DNA of 17,652 bases from Lachnospiraceae bacterium UBA6987 (GCA_002449955.1 DJYD01000044.1:1-17652); one strand, 5' to 3'; shown: positions 6,293-14,841, counted from the stretch's first letter. Notes: generated from the letters alone by a model not told the origin. Numbers and translations: made by a program.

Positions 6293-7252
6293 ATGATCAC
6301 AGTCTTTCAGGGGCTGGCAAATCCCATCTTATATATGCTGCTGTTCATTGCGGCAGGCTTTGTCCTCGGGAAGTTAAAGCTTCTCCCGAAGGATGCTGCC
6401 CTTGTACTCTCCAAACTGGAAAGCTATCTGTTCATTCCGGCAATGATCCTGAACGCCTTCATCCACAACTGCACCTGGGAGTCGGTGAAAGCGAACTATC
6501 CGGCCATCCTGCTGTCCGCAGCACTTGAGATGGTCCTGCTCATCATTTCAAGACCTCTTTCCGGACTGTTTGCTAAAGGCGGCTATGAACGAAATCTCTA
6601 CCGCTACGAGCTGATCTATCCGAATACCGGCTTTTTCGGCGCCGCACTGGTGCAGGCCGTGTTCGGTCAGGAAACGCTTTATCACTATATGCTTTTCGTC
6701 CTGCCCATGACCATGGGCTGCTATACGATCGGCGTATCGCTGCTTACATGGGGCGGCGACAGCCCGAAGGCGCAGTGGAAGCGGCTGCTCAATCCTTCGA
6801 TGATCTCGATCGCGGCAGGCATCCTCCTCGGGCTTCTCGGCTTCGGAAAGATCATACCGGTGTTCTTAAATGATGCGATCGCCGCCGGGGCGAAGATCTT
6901 CAGCCCGCTCGCCATGCTGCTGACCGGCGTTACGGTAAGCGGCTTTGCGGTGAAGGGCCTGGTCTGCGACAGGCGCTCGTATCTGACGATCCTGCTCAGA
7001 ATGATCGTATTTCCGGCTCTCATGGTCGCGCTGGCATGGCTTGCCGGCGCAGACGACAGGATCCTCATTTTTACCCTCTTCGTGCATGCGCTGCCGCTCG
7101 GCCTGAACCCGGTCATCTACCCGCCGCAGTACGGAAAGGATGCACGCCCCGGCGCCTCCATGGCCCTGATCTCGACGGTGTTTTCCCTGATCACCCTGCC
7201 GCTCTTTTACGCCCTGCTGCTGAACCTTTTAGGGCAGCTGCCCACGGCGTGA
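6293..7252 (+). CDS. AEC (auxin efflux carrier) family transporter
   Basis: This 319-residue protein has about ten hydrophobic segments split into two halves of five with a polar link near residues 155-168, as in the AEC family of secondary carriers. Family-like features are the N-terminal FVLGKLKLLP, the NTGFFGAALVQA segment at 111-122 and LPLGLNPVIY near 267-276, with a broken helix expected in the membrane. Bacterial members move malate, malonate or other organic acids, or are uncharacterised; the substrate cannot be told here. The start is ATG 6293, with GGGAGG at 6281-6286 six bases upstream; a TTG further up in frame lacks a site. It is the last gene before the terminator at 7294-7328. 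Confidence 0.9.
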   Translation: MITVFQGLANPILYMLLFIAAGFVLGKLKLLPKDAALVLSKLESYLFIPAMILNAFIHNCTWESVKANYPAILLSAALEMVLLIISRPLSGLFAKGGYERNLYRYELIYPNTGFFGAALVQAVFGQETLYHYMLFVLPMTMGCYTIGVSLLTWGGDSPKAQWKRLLNPSMISIAAGILLGLLGFGKIIPVFLNDAIAAGAKIFSPLAMLLTGVTVSGFAVKGLVCDRRSYLTILLRMIVFPALMVALAWLAGADDRILIFTLFVHALPLGLNPVIYPPQYGKDARPGASMALISTVFSLITLPLFYALLLNLLGQLPTA

Positions 7253-7293
7253 CCCCGCCTCTGTCATCCCGTTTTATTTTTTCTTAAGAACCT

Positions 7294-7328
7294 GCCGCCG
7301 GGCGCCCCGTTGCCACCGGCGGCGTTTT
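7294..7328 (+). terminator. Intrinsic terminator after the AEC transporter gene
   Basis: Bases 7294-7301 (GCCGCCGG) pair perfectly with 7316-7323, leaving a 14-base loop, and the stem is followed by G and four T. The loop and 3' arm overlap the next promoter (7310-7338). An upstream T-rich run at 7271-7282 has no stem of its own. Confidence 0.75.
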
Positions 7329-7338
7329 GTGTTAAAAT
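7310..7338 (+). promoter_or_regulatory. Promoter for uvrB operon, embedded in the terminator
   Basis: TTGCCA at 7310-7315 (5/6) lies in the terminator loop. The 17-base spacer consists of the 3' stem arm and the T-run, and TAAAAT at 7333-7338 (5/6) is preceded by an extended -10 TG at 7330-7331. Transcription would start near 7345. No inverted GAAC...GTTC LexA box is visible in the 140 bases before uvrB. Confidence 0.75.
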
Positions 7339-7391
7339 GTTAATTTGTGAAAATGGGGGAATATCCGCAAGGGAGGAGATCTTCAGAACCT

Positions 7392-9389
7392 ATGGCAGAA
7401 TTTCATCTGCATTCCGAATACGTGCCGACCGGTGATCAGCCGGAGGCGATCGATGAACTGGTTCGCGGCTTCAAGGCCGGGAACCGCTTCGAAACGCTTC
7501 TGGGCGTGACCGGATCCGGCAAGACGTTCACCATGGCCAACGTCATCCAGAAAATGGGCAGGCCGACGCTCGTGCTCGCGCACAACAAAACGCTGGCGGC
7601 CCAGCTGTATGGTGAATTCAAGGAATATTTCCCCGACAATGCCGTCGAGTACTTTGTCAGTTACTATGATTATTACCAGCCGGAGGCGTATGTGCCGTCT
7701 TCGGATACTTACATTGCCAAGGATTCGGCGATCAATGACGAGATCGACCGCCTGCGGCACTCGGCGACGGCCTCGCTCTCGGAGCGGGATGACGTGATCA
7801 TCGTCTCCTCGGTCTCCTGCATCTACGGTCTGGGCAGCCCGGTGGACTACCAGAACATGACGCTCTCCATCAGGCCCGGTCAGGAGCGCGACCGGAACGA
7901 GGTCTTAAGGCGCCTCGTCGACATGCAGTATTCGCGAAACGACATGGAACTGAAGCGCGGCTGCTTCCGCGTGCACGGCGACACCGTGGAGGTGGTGCCG
8001 GCGGCTGAGGCGGGCAATGCCTTCCGCATCGAATTCTTCGGAGACGAGATCGACCGCATCCTCGAGATCGATATCGTGACCGGACACATCAAGGCGAGCC
8101 TGGATCATCTGGTGGTGTTCCCGGCGTCCCATTACGTGGTCGGCCATGACGAGCTGCAGCGGGCGATCGCGGACATCGAGGCGGAGCTTAAGGAGCAGGA
8201 ACAGTGGTTCGTGAAGCACGACCGCCTGCTGGAAGCGCAGCGCATTTCGGAACGCACGAACTTCGATATCGAGATGCTGCGCGAAACGGGCTTCTGCTCC
8301 GGCATCGAAAACTATTCGAGACATCTGGAGGGCCGCCCCGCGGGGGAAACGCCCCATACCTTATTTGACTATTTTCCGAAGGATTTCATCCTGATGATCG
8401 ACGAATCACACATGACCGTGCCGCAGGTGCGGGCGATGTACGCGGGTGACAGGAGCCGCAAGCAGACCCTTGTGGATTACGGCTTCCGCCTGCCCTCGGC
8501 GCTCGACAACCGTCCGCTCAACTTCACGGAGTTCGAATCGAAGCTCGACAAGGTGCTTTTCGTCTCCGCAACGCCTGCCGACTATGAAAAGGCGCATGAA
8601 CAGCTGCGCGCGGAGCAGGTGATCCGGCCGACCGGGCTGCTTGATCCCGAGGTCACGGTGCTGCCCGTAAAGGGACAGGTGGACGACCTGATCAGCCGCT
8701 GCCGGAAGGTCACGGAGAAGGGCGGGAAGGTGCTTGTCACCACGCTTACAAAGCGCATGGCGGAGGATCTGACGCAGTATCTGCGCGAATCCGGCATCCG
8801 TGTGCGCTATCTGCACTCCGATATCGATACGCTGGAGCGGGTGGAGATCATCCGCGACATGCGCCTGAACGTTTTCGATGTGCTGGTCGGCATAAACCTG
8901 CTCCGTGAAGGCCTGGACATCCCGGAGATCGAGCTGGTTGCGATCCTGGACGCCGACAAGGAAGGCTTCCTGCGTTCCGAGACGTCGCTGATCCAGACGA
9001 TCGGCCGCGCCGCCCGCAACGCGGAAGGCAAGGTGGTGCTGTACGCGGATACCATGACGGATTCCATGGCCGGCGCCATCGGTGAAACGAACCGCAGACG
9101 GAAGATCCAGCAAGCCTACAACGACGCCCACGGCATCACGCCGCAGTCGGTGAAGAAGGCGGTGCGCGACCTGATCGCCATCTCGCACAAGCTGGACGAG
9201 AAGAGATCGTTAAAGAAGACCCTGGATAAGGATCCGGAGTCCATGGAAAGCAAGGAACTGAAAGCCCTGATCGCCGAGGTCACGAAGAAGATGCACACGG
9301 CGGCAGCGGAGCTGAATTTCGAAGAGGCGGCCTTCCAGAGAGACCGCATGATCGAGCTGAAAAAGATTCTGACGGAAAGGGGAGAGTGA
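7392..9389 (+). CDS. uvrB: Excinuclease ABC subunit B
   Basis: UvrB (665 residues, the usual length) is the DNA-damage-verifying helicase-like subunit of nucleotide excision repair. It receives DNA from UvrA2 and recruits UvrC. Walker A GVTGSGKT is at residues 38-45. The damage-probing beta-hairpin region is near 91-116 (YYDYYQPEAYVP ... DSAINDEIDRLRHSAT). The DESH box is at 337-340, helicase motif VI is QTIGRAARN, and the C-terminal UVR domain that contacts UvrC is at about 625-660 (AAAELNFEEAAFQRDRMIEL). ATG 7392 gives the family N-terminus, but its site GGGAGGAG ends 13 bases upstream, which is long. In-frame GTG 7347 and ATG 7353 lack a ribosome binding site. uvrA follows 4 bases after the stop. 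Confidence 0.97.
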   Translation: MAEFHLHSEYVPTGDQPEAIDELVRGFKAGNRFETLLGVTGSGKTFTMANVIQKMGRPTLVLAHNKTLAAQLYGEFKEYFPDNAVEYFVSYYDYYQPEAYVPSSDTYIAKDSAINDEIDRLRHSATASLSERDDVIIVSSVSCIYGLGSPVDYQNMTLSIRPGQERDRNEVLRRLVDMQYSRNDMELKRGCFRVHGDTVEVVPAAEAGNAFRIEFFGDEIDRILEIDIVTGHIKASLDHLVVFPASHYVVGHDELQRAIADIEAELKEQEQWFVKHDRLLEAQRISERTNFDIEMLRETGFCSGIENYSRHLEGRPAGETPHTLFDYFPKDFILMIDESHMTVPQVRAMYAGDRSRKQTLVDYGFRLPSALDNRPLNFTEFESKLDKVLFVSATPADYEKAHEQLRAEQVIRPTGLLDPEVTVLPVKGQVDDLISRCRKVTEKGGKVLVTTLTKRMAEDLTQYLRESGIRVRYLHSDIDTLERVEIIRDMRLNVFDVLVGINLLREGLDIPEIELVAILDADKEGFLRSETSLIQTIGRAARNAEGKVVLYADTMTDSMAGAIGETNRRRKIQQAYNDAHGITPQSVKKAVRDLIAISHKLDEKRSLKKTLDKDPESMESKELKALIAEVTKKMHTAAAELNFEEAAFQRDRMIELKKILTERGE

Positions 9390-9393
9390 CGCC

Positions 9394-12252
9394 GTGGAGA
9401 GAATGCCGAAACAGTATATCAAGGTCCGCGGCGCGGCGGAGAATAATCTGAAGCACCTGAACGTGGATATCCCGCGGAACGAGCTGGTGGTGCTGACCGG
9501 GCTTTCGGGCTCCGGAAAATCCTCCCTTGCCTTTGAGACCATTTACGCAGAGGGGCAGCGGCGCTACATGGAATCGCTTTCCTCCTACGCAAGACAGTTC
9601 CTGGGGCAGATGGACAAGCCCGATGTGGAATCCATTACCGGCCTTTCCCCGGCGATCTCCATCGACCAGAAATCGACGAACCGGAACCCCCGCTCGACCG
9701 TGGGCACGGTGACGGAGATCTACGACTACCTGAGACTTCTGTACGCAAGAGTCGGGATCCCGCACTGCCCGAAATGCGGCAGGGAGATCCGCAGGCAGAC
9801 CGTGGACGAGATGGTGGAGCAGCTGACCCGCTATCCCGAAAGGACGCGCATCCAGATCCTCGCGCCGGTCGTGAGGGGCAAGAAGGGCCGCCATGAAAAG
9901 CTGCTCGAGGATGCAAAGCGCAGAGGCTTCGTGCGGGCGCGCGTGGACGGGGAGGTCCGTGACCTGGATGAAGAGATCGTTCTCGACAAGAATATCAAGC
10001 ATACGATAGAGATCGTGGTCGACCGCATCCAGGTGCGGCCGGGGATCGGGACCCGCATGACGGATTCGCTGGAAACGGCGCTCGGCCTTGCGGACGGCCT
10101 GGTCACGGCGGACGTGGACGGGCAGAGCCTGACCTTCAGCGAGCATTTTGCCTGCCCGGACTGCGGCATCAGCATGGAAGAGATAGAACCCAGAAGCTTT
10201 TCCTTCAACAATCCCTTCGGCGCCTGCCCGGACTGCCTGGGCCTCGGCTACACCATGAAGTTTGCGAAGGAACTGATCATCGATGAGGAAAAGAGCTTTA
10301 ACGAGGGCTGCATCCTGGCACCGGGCTGGATCAATTCCAATAAGAAGGACAGCTTCGGCTACGCCGTGAACAAGGCGCTTGCGGATTATTACCATATCGA
10401 TATGTCGGTCCCGTTCAAGGACCTTGATCCGGTTTTTCAGCAGCGCTTCGTCTTCGACGGCTTTCCGGACAGCGTGGCGGTGCACTACAAGAGCCAGCGC
10501 GGTCAGGGGATCTATGACGTAAAGTTCGAAGGCCTGATCGCGAACCTTGAAAGACGCTACCGTGAGAGCAGCCAGACCTTCAAAGCGGAATATGAAAATT
10601 ATATGCGTTTTGCACCGTGTGAAACGTGTAAAGGACAAAGATTAAAGAAAACTTCACTGGCGGTCACGGTCGGCGGCAAGAACATTTACGACCTGACGAA
10701 CCAGCCGGTAGGGGATGTGAAGAAAGATCTTTCGCAGATCTCCTTCACGCCGAACGAGCAGACCATCGCTACCCCCATCCTCCGGGAGGTCAATTCGAGG
10801 CTCGGCTTCCTTGTGGACGTGGGTCTTGACTACTTAAGCCTTACGCGGGCGGCGGGGAGCCTTTCGGGCGGCGAGAGCCAGCGCATCCGCCTGGCAACAC
10901 AGGTGGGCAGCGGCCTCGTCGGTGTCTCCTACATCCTGGACGAGCCTTCGATCGGCCTGCACCAGCGCGACAACGCCAAGCTCCTGGCAACGCTCAAGCA
11001 CCTGCGCGACCTCGGCAACAGCGTGCTTGTGGTCGAGCATGACGAGGAGACCATGTGGGCGGCGGATACCATCATCGATATCGGTCCCGGCGCCGGCGAG
11101 CACGGCGGCGAAGTCGTGGCGGTCGGCACGGCGCAGGATCTGATCGACTGCCCGAATTCCGTGACCGGCGCGTATCTTTCCGGGCGGAAGCGTATTCCGG
11201 TGCCGAAGGAGAGGAAGAAGCCGACCGGATGGATCACGGTCCGCGGAGCGAAGGAACATAACCTGAAAAACATCGACGTCGCCTTCCCGACCGGCGTGCT
11301 GACCTGCGTGACCGGCGTTTCCGGCTCAGGCAAGAGCTCGCTCGTCAACGAGATCCTGTACAAAAACGCTTCCCGCATGCTTTACCGCACGAAGATCGAA
11401 GCCGGAGCGTGCGATGGAATCGAGGGACTTGAGCAGATCGACAAGGTCATCGCCATCGACCAGTCACCGATCGGCAGGACGCCCAGATCCAATCCGGCGA
11501 CCTATACCGGCGCCTTCGATCTGATCCGCGATCTGTTCGCTCAGACGGCCGATGCCAAGGCGAGAGGCTACAAGAAGGGCCGCTTCAGCTTCAACGTGAA
11601 GGGCGGCCGCTGCGAAGCCTGTTCGGGCGATGGCATCATCAAGATCGAGATGCACTTCCTGGCCGACGTTTACGTGCCCTGCGAGGTCTGCGGCGGCAAG
11701 CGCTACAACCGGGAAACGCTGGAGGTCCGCTACAAAGGCAAGAACATCGCGGAGGTCCTGAACATGACTGTGGAGGAGGCGCTGCCATTCTTCGAGCATG
11801 TGCCGGCGATCCGCCAGAAGATCAAGATGCTTCACGACGTGGGCCTTGACTATATCCGGCTCGGCCAGCCCTCGACCACGCTTTCGGGCGGCGAGGCGCA
11901 GCGCATCAAGCTGGCGACGGAGCTCTCGAGGCGGGAGACGGGGCGGACTCTGTACATCCTGGACGAGCCGACGACGGGTCTTCACTTTGCCGACGTCCAC
12001 AAGCTGACGGAGATCCTGAAGAAGCTTGCCTCCGGCGGCAATACGGTGGTCGTCATCGAACACAACCTGGACGTGATCAAATGTGCGGACTATATCATCG
12101 ATCTCGGCCCCGAGGGCGGAGACGGCGGCGGCACTCTGATCGCGCAGGGAACACCGGAAGAGGTGGCGAAGGTGAAGGCCTCTTACACCGGACAGTTCAT
12201 CAAACAGACACTGGAAAGAACATACCTCTGTGAGGAGGAGAAGAATGAGTGA
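9394..12252 (+). CDS. uvrA: Excinuclease ABC subunit A
   Basis: UvrA (952 residues from the GTG start) is the ABC-type dimer that finds DNA damage and loads UvrB. It has two nucleotide-binding halves: Walker A GLSGSGKS at 36-43 with signature LSGGESQRI at 490, and Walker A GVSGSGKS at 641-648 with LSGGEAQRI at 830. Two zinc modules are complete: Cys254/257/278/281 and Cys740/743/763/766, matching the spacing of E. coli UvrA. An extra CPKC pair lies at 125-128. GTG 9394 has GGGGAG nine bases upstream. ATG 9403 (949 residues) is an alternative whose nearest purine run is too close. The end overlaps the clpX-like start by 8 bases, and the last codons carry that gene's AGGAGG site. Confidence 0.97.
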   Translation: MERMPKQYIKVRGAAENNLKHLNVDIPRNELVVLTGLSGSGKSSLAFETIYAEGQRRYMESLSSYARQFLGQMDKPDVESITGLSPAISIDQKSTNRNPRSTVGTVTEIYDYLRLLYARVGIPHCPKCGREIRRQTVDEMVEQLTRYPERTRIQILAPVVRGKKGRHEKLLEDAKRRGFVRARVDGEVRDLDEEIVLDKNIKHTIEIVVDRIQVRPGIGTRMTDSLETALGLADGLVTADVDGQSLTFSEHFACPDCGISMEEIEPRSFSFNNPFGACPDCLGLGYTMKFAKELIIDEEKSFNEGCILAPGWINSNKKDSFGYAVNKALADYYHIDMSVPFKDLDPVFQQRFVFDGFPDSVAVHYKSQRGQGIYDVKFEGLIANLERRYRESSQTFKAEYENYMRFAPCETCKGQRLKKTSLAVTVGGKNIYDLTNQPVGDVKKDLSQISFTPNEQTIATPILREVNSRLGFLVDVGLDYLSLTRAAGSLSGGESQRIRLATQVGSGLVGVSYILDEPSIGLHQRDNAKLLATLKHLRDLGNSVLVVEHDEETMWAADTIIDIGPGAGEHGGEVVAVGTAQDLIDCPNSVTGAYLSGRKRIPVPKERKKPTGWITVRGAKEHNLKNIDVAFPTGVLTCVTGVSGSGKSSLVNEILYKNASRMLYRTKIEAGACDGIEGLEQIDKVIAIDQSPIGRTPRSNPATYTGAFDLIRDLFAQTADAKARGYKKGRFSFNVKGGRCEACSGDGIIKIEMHFLADVYVPCEVCGGKRYNRETLEVRYKGKNIAEVLNMTVEEALPFFEHVPAIRQKIKMLHDVGLDYIRLGQPSTTLSGGEAQRIKLATELSRRETGRTLYILDEPTTGLHFADVHKLTEILKKLASGGNTVVVIEHNLDVIKCADYIIDLGPEGGDGGGTLIAQGTPEEVAKVKASYTGQFIKQTLERTYLCEEEKNE

Positions 12253-13774
12253 TTTATATAACGACGGCCGCACGGATGACGATGTGAACACTGATATCCT
12301 GGATGCGGTGGAAGAAGAAAACGATAAGACGCCGTCCGGAGAAGAGAAAAAGGGCGGACAGGATGAAAAGCCGCAGGGCTCCGGCGGAGGAAGCCGCATG
12401 GAGCGTTACTGCAATATGTGCCAGAGACCGGAGAGTCAGGTGGGCGGCATGCTGCAGCTGCCCGGCGGGCTGAACATCTGCACGGACTGCATGCAGAAAT
12501 CCTTTGACAGCTTTAATCAGAGCGGGCTGGACATCAACAGCCTGCCGAAGATCCCAATCGGCCGCATTCAGCTTGGCCGCATCATTCCGGGCGGACCTGA
12601 GGCTAAGGGAAAAACCGTCAAGAAACGGAAAACCGAAGCCGAGAAGGAAGCGGAAAAGCTGACCATGAAGGACATCCCGCGCCCGCACCGCATCAAAGCG
12701 ATGTTAGACGAGTACGTGGTGGGCCAGGAACGGGCCAAGAAGGCCATGGCCGTGGCCGTTTACAACCACTACAAGCGCGTATTCTGCGAGAAGAAGGACG
12801 GCATCGAGATCGAAAAATCGAACATGCTGATGATCGGGCCGACCGGTTCCGGGAAGACTTACCTCGTCAAGACGTTAGCGCGTCTGTTAAAGGTGCCGCT
12901 TGCGATCGCCGACGCGACGAGCCTCACCGAGGCCGGCTATATCGGCGACGATATCGAAAGCGTGCTGTCGAAACTGTTAATGGCCTCGGACAACGACGTG
13001 GACCGCGCCGAACACGGCATCGTCTACATCGATGAGATCGACAAGATCGCCAAGAAGCAGAACACGACGAGCCGCGACGTGTCCGGTGAATCGGTGCAGC
13101 AGGAACTCCTGAAGATGCTTGAGGGCACGCGGATGGAGGTCCCGGTCGGGGCGACAAGCAAGAATCCGATGGTGCCGACAGCGACGATTGACACCAGCAA
13201 TATTCTCTTCATTTGCGGCGGAGCCTTCCCTGAGATGGAAAACATCATCCGGGAGCGCCTGAACAAGAGCGCCGGCATCGGCTTTTCCGGCGAGCTGAAG
13301 CGCAGTGAGGGAAATGCGGACGACGCGGACATTCTGACAAAGACCGAACTGGAAGATCTGAGAAAGTTCGGGATGATCCCCGAATTCCTCGGACGTCTGC
13401 CGGTCCTGGTGACGCTCGAGAGCCTTTCCCGCGATTATCTGGTGCGGATCCTGAAGGAACCGAAGAACGCCATTCTGAAACAGTATGTGAAGCTTCTTGC
13501 CATGGACGAGGTGGACCTGCGCTTTGAAGAAGGCGCGCTGGAGCTGATCGCCGAGAAGGCCATGGAAAAGAAGACCGGCGCGAGAGCGCTTAGGGCCATC
13601 CTTGAGGAATACATGCTCGACATCATGTACGAGATTCCGAAGGACGATAACATCGGCCGCGTCACGATTACCCGCGACTATCTGGAGAAAAAGGGCGGGC
13701 CGAAGATCGAGCTGAGGGGGCAGCTTGCCCTGCCGGAAGCGGCGGGCGCAGCTGTTGCACCTGCGGAGGCCTGA
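12245..13774 (+). CDS. clpX: ClpX-type AAA+ unfoldase, divergent long form
   Basis: At 509 residues this is longer than standard ClpX (about 420). It has an acidic N-terminal extension (1-50), a four-cysteine zinc site (C56/C59, C79/C82), a Lys/Glu-rich linker (121-140) and the AAA+ core. The core shows Walker A GPTGSGKT (198-205), pore-1 loop GYIG (231-234), Walker B IVYIDE, the ClpP-contacting IGF tripeptide (345-347), FLGRLP, and sensor-2 GARALR (445-450). ClpX unfolds tagged proteins for ClpP. Oddities: the zinc domain has QLPGGLNIC where canonical ClpX has a LIAGP-type stretch. The RKH pore loop is replaced by ATSKNP before DTSNILFICGGAF. The tail is Ala/Pro-rich. It could be the sole ClpX or a paralogue of a clpP-linked copy; I favour paralogue. 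The AGGAGG site is six bases upstream, inside uvrA. Confidence 0.85.
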   Translation: MSDLYNDGRTDDDVNTDILDAVEEENDKTPSGEEKKGGQDEKPQGSGGGSRMERYCNMCQRPESQVGGMLQLPGGLNICTDCMQKSFDSFNQSGLDINSLPKIPIGRIQLGRIIPGGPEAKGKTVKKRKTEAEKEAEKLTMKDIPRPHRIKAMLDEYVVGQERAKKAMAVAVYNHYKRVFCEKKDGIEIEKSNMLMIGPTGSGKTYLVKTLARLLKVPLAIADATSLTEAGYIGDDIESVLSKLLMASDNDVDRAEHGIVYIDEIDKIAKKQNTTSRDVSGESVQQELLKMLEGTRMEVPVGATSKNPMVPTATIDTSNILFICGGAFPEMENIIRERLNKSAGIGFSGELKRSEGNADDADILTKTELEDLRKFGMIPEFLGRLPVLVTLESLSRDYLVRILKEPKNAILKQYVKLLAMDEVDLRFEEGALELIAEKAMEKKTGARALRAILEEYMLDIMYEIPKDDNIGRVTITRDYLEKKGGPKIELRGQLALPEAAGAAVAPAEA

Positions 13775-13775
13775 C

Positions 13776-14180
13776 ATGAAGCGCGAGCTGAAGGACCGCT
13801 ACAGCCTGGAAGAATTAAAGGAGATCGTGGCAGAGCTGCGCGGCGAAGGGGGCTGCCCCTGGGACCGCACGCTGAACTATGAGAACCTGAAGCCTTACAT
13901 CGGCGAGGAAACGGCAGAGGTGCAGGCGGCGGTGGATAAGGGCGACATGCAGAACCTCTGCGAGGAGCTCGGCGACGTCCTGCTGCAGCTGCTGCTGTAC
14001 AGCGACATGGCGGAGAAGGACGGCTATTTCAGCTTTGACGACGTGATAAGCGGCATCGCGAGGAAGCTTGTACGCCGGCATCCGCATGTGTACGGCGATG
14101 TGAAGGCCGAAACGCCCGAGGAAGCACTTGCGATCTGGAAGGCCGTCAAAGCAGAGGAAAAAGCCGGCAGGCTGAAATGA
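13776..14180 (+). CDS. mazG: MazG-type nucleoside triphosphate pyrophosphohydrolase, single domain
   Basis: MazG hydrolyses NTPs, including damaged or excess ones, to NMP and pyrophosphate in the cytoplasm. This 134-residue protein holds one MazG domain: GCPWD at 26-30, the metal-binding EExxE at 44-48 (EETAE) and ExxD at 64-67 (ELGD), then RHPHVYG near 101-107. E. coli MazG has two such domains (about 260 residues) and Bacillus YabN carries an extra methylase domain, so this is a short form. The usual QTHESL stretch after CPWD reads TLNYENL. The start is ATG 13776, with GGAGG six bases upstream, one base after the clpX-like stop. Position before rqcP and divIC matches the Bacillus yabN-yabO-divIC order. 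Confidence 0.9.
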   Translation: MKRELKDRYSLEELKEIVAELRGEGGCPWDRTLNYENLKPYIGEETAEVQAAVDKGDMQNLCEELGDVLLQLLLYSDMAEKDGYFSFDDVISGIARKLVRRHPHVYGDVKAETPEEALAIWKAVKAEEKAGRLK

Positions 14181-14190
14181 TAAACGGAAG

Positions 14191-14212
14191 GGGAGCGGGA
14201 CGAAACGCTCCC
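14191..14212 (+). promoter_or_regulatory. Intercistronic hairpin between mazG and rqcP
   Basis: GGGAGCG at 14191-14197 pairs perfectly with 14206-14212 around an 8-base loop. There is no U-tract, so it is not an intrinsic terminator. It ends two bases before the AGGAGG site of rqcP (14215-14220) and may modulate translation or mRNA processing there; that role is inference. Confidence 0.45.
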
Positions 14213-14225
14213 GCAGGAGGGATCC

Positions 14226-14465
14226 ATGCGACTGGACAAATATCTGAAGGTCTCACGCCTCATCAAGCGGCGCACCGTGGCCAACGAGGCCTGTGACGCC
14301 GGGCGGGTATCCGTCAACGGCAAAACCGTCAAAGCCTCCTACGAGGTAAAGGTGGGCGACGAGATCGAAATCGGCTTCGGAGACCGCAGTGTGAGGGCGC
14401 GTATCCTGCGCGTACAGGAAAACGTACGCAAAGAAGAAGCAGAAGACATGTTTGAATATCTGTAG
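14226..14465 (+). CDS. rqcP: S4-domain RNA-binding protein RqcP
   Basis: This 79-residue S4-domain protein matches the YabO/RqcP family (related to HslR/Hsp15). RqcP binds the stalled 50S-peptidyl-tRNA complex and helps RqcH add C-terminal alanine tails in ribosome-associated quality control. The S4 motif is clear: MRLDKYLKVSRLIKRRTVAN at the N-terminus, then AGRVSVNGKTVK and VGDEIEI, with the family's basic surface. A C-terminal acidic tail (EEAEDMFEYL) follows. The start is ATG 14226 with AGGAGG five bases upstream. In B. subtilis yabO is followed by yabP and yabQ; here divIC follows directly, its start lying 10 bases past this stop. Confidence 0.9.
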   Translation: MRLDKYLKVSRLIKRRTVANEACDAGRVSVNGKTVKASYEVKVGDEIEIGFGDRSVRARILRVQENVRKEEAEDMFEYL

Positions 14466-14475
14466 AGGTGAGGCC

Positions 14476-14841
14476 GTGAGAAACAGCGAACAGAACTTTG
14501 AAGACCGCATGGCCATGGCGCGGATCGACAGAGAAGCCAGAGCTTCCAAGGCGAAAAAGGAACGCAGGCAGCGTAAGGCATCCGTAATCACGCTGGTTAT
14601 CGTTGCCGTGTTTCTGTTGGGAGGCATGGGGTATTACATCCACTCACTGAAAGAGAAGGAGGCTTCCTATCTGAACCGGGAAAGTGAGCTGGCTTCCGAA
14701 ATCGCCCAGGAGGAGAGCATTGCCGAAAACCTGGAAAACGAAAGCCGCTTGCGGCAGACGCTGAAATATATCGAGCAGATCGCCAGGGAAAAGCTGGGGC
14801 TGGTATTCCCGGATGAGGTGATCGTCAAGCCCAGCGAATAA
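14476..14841 (+). CDS. divIC: Septum formation initiator family protein (DivIC/FtsB-like)
   Basis: This 121-residue bitopic division protein has a basic cytoplasmic N-terminus (1-35), one membrane segment (about 36-56), an extracytoplasmic coiled coil (about 57-95) and the family C-terminal motif YIEQIAREKLGLVFPDEVIV. DivIC/FtsB works in a complex with FtsL and DivIB/FtsQ to activate septal cell-wall synthesis. The start chosen is GTG 14476, with AGGTG five bases upstream; a longer frame from TTG 14452 overlaps rqcP and has no site. tilS follows after 26 bases with no spoIIE or S1-domain gene between. Confidence 0.9.
   Translation: MRNSEQNFEDRMAMARIDREARASKAKKERRQRKASVITLVIVAVFLLGGMGYYIHSLKEKEASYLNRESELASEIAQEESIAENLENESRLRQTLKYIEQIAREKLGLVFPDEVIVKPSE

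Noticed and set aside
7232..7243. 12-base palindrome GGGCAGCTGCCC near the end of the AEC transporter gene
   Set aside because: It lies within ordinary coding sequence, has no U-tract or partner sites nearby, and is explained by Leu-Gly-Gln-Leu-Pro codons.
9280..10638. Long minus-strand open frame (452 codons) opposite uvrB/uvrA
   Set aside because: It is a shadow of the high-GC uvrA reading frame: low-complexity Arg/His/Ala-rich translation, no recognisable domain, and a well-supported gene on the other strand.
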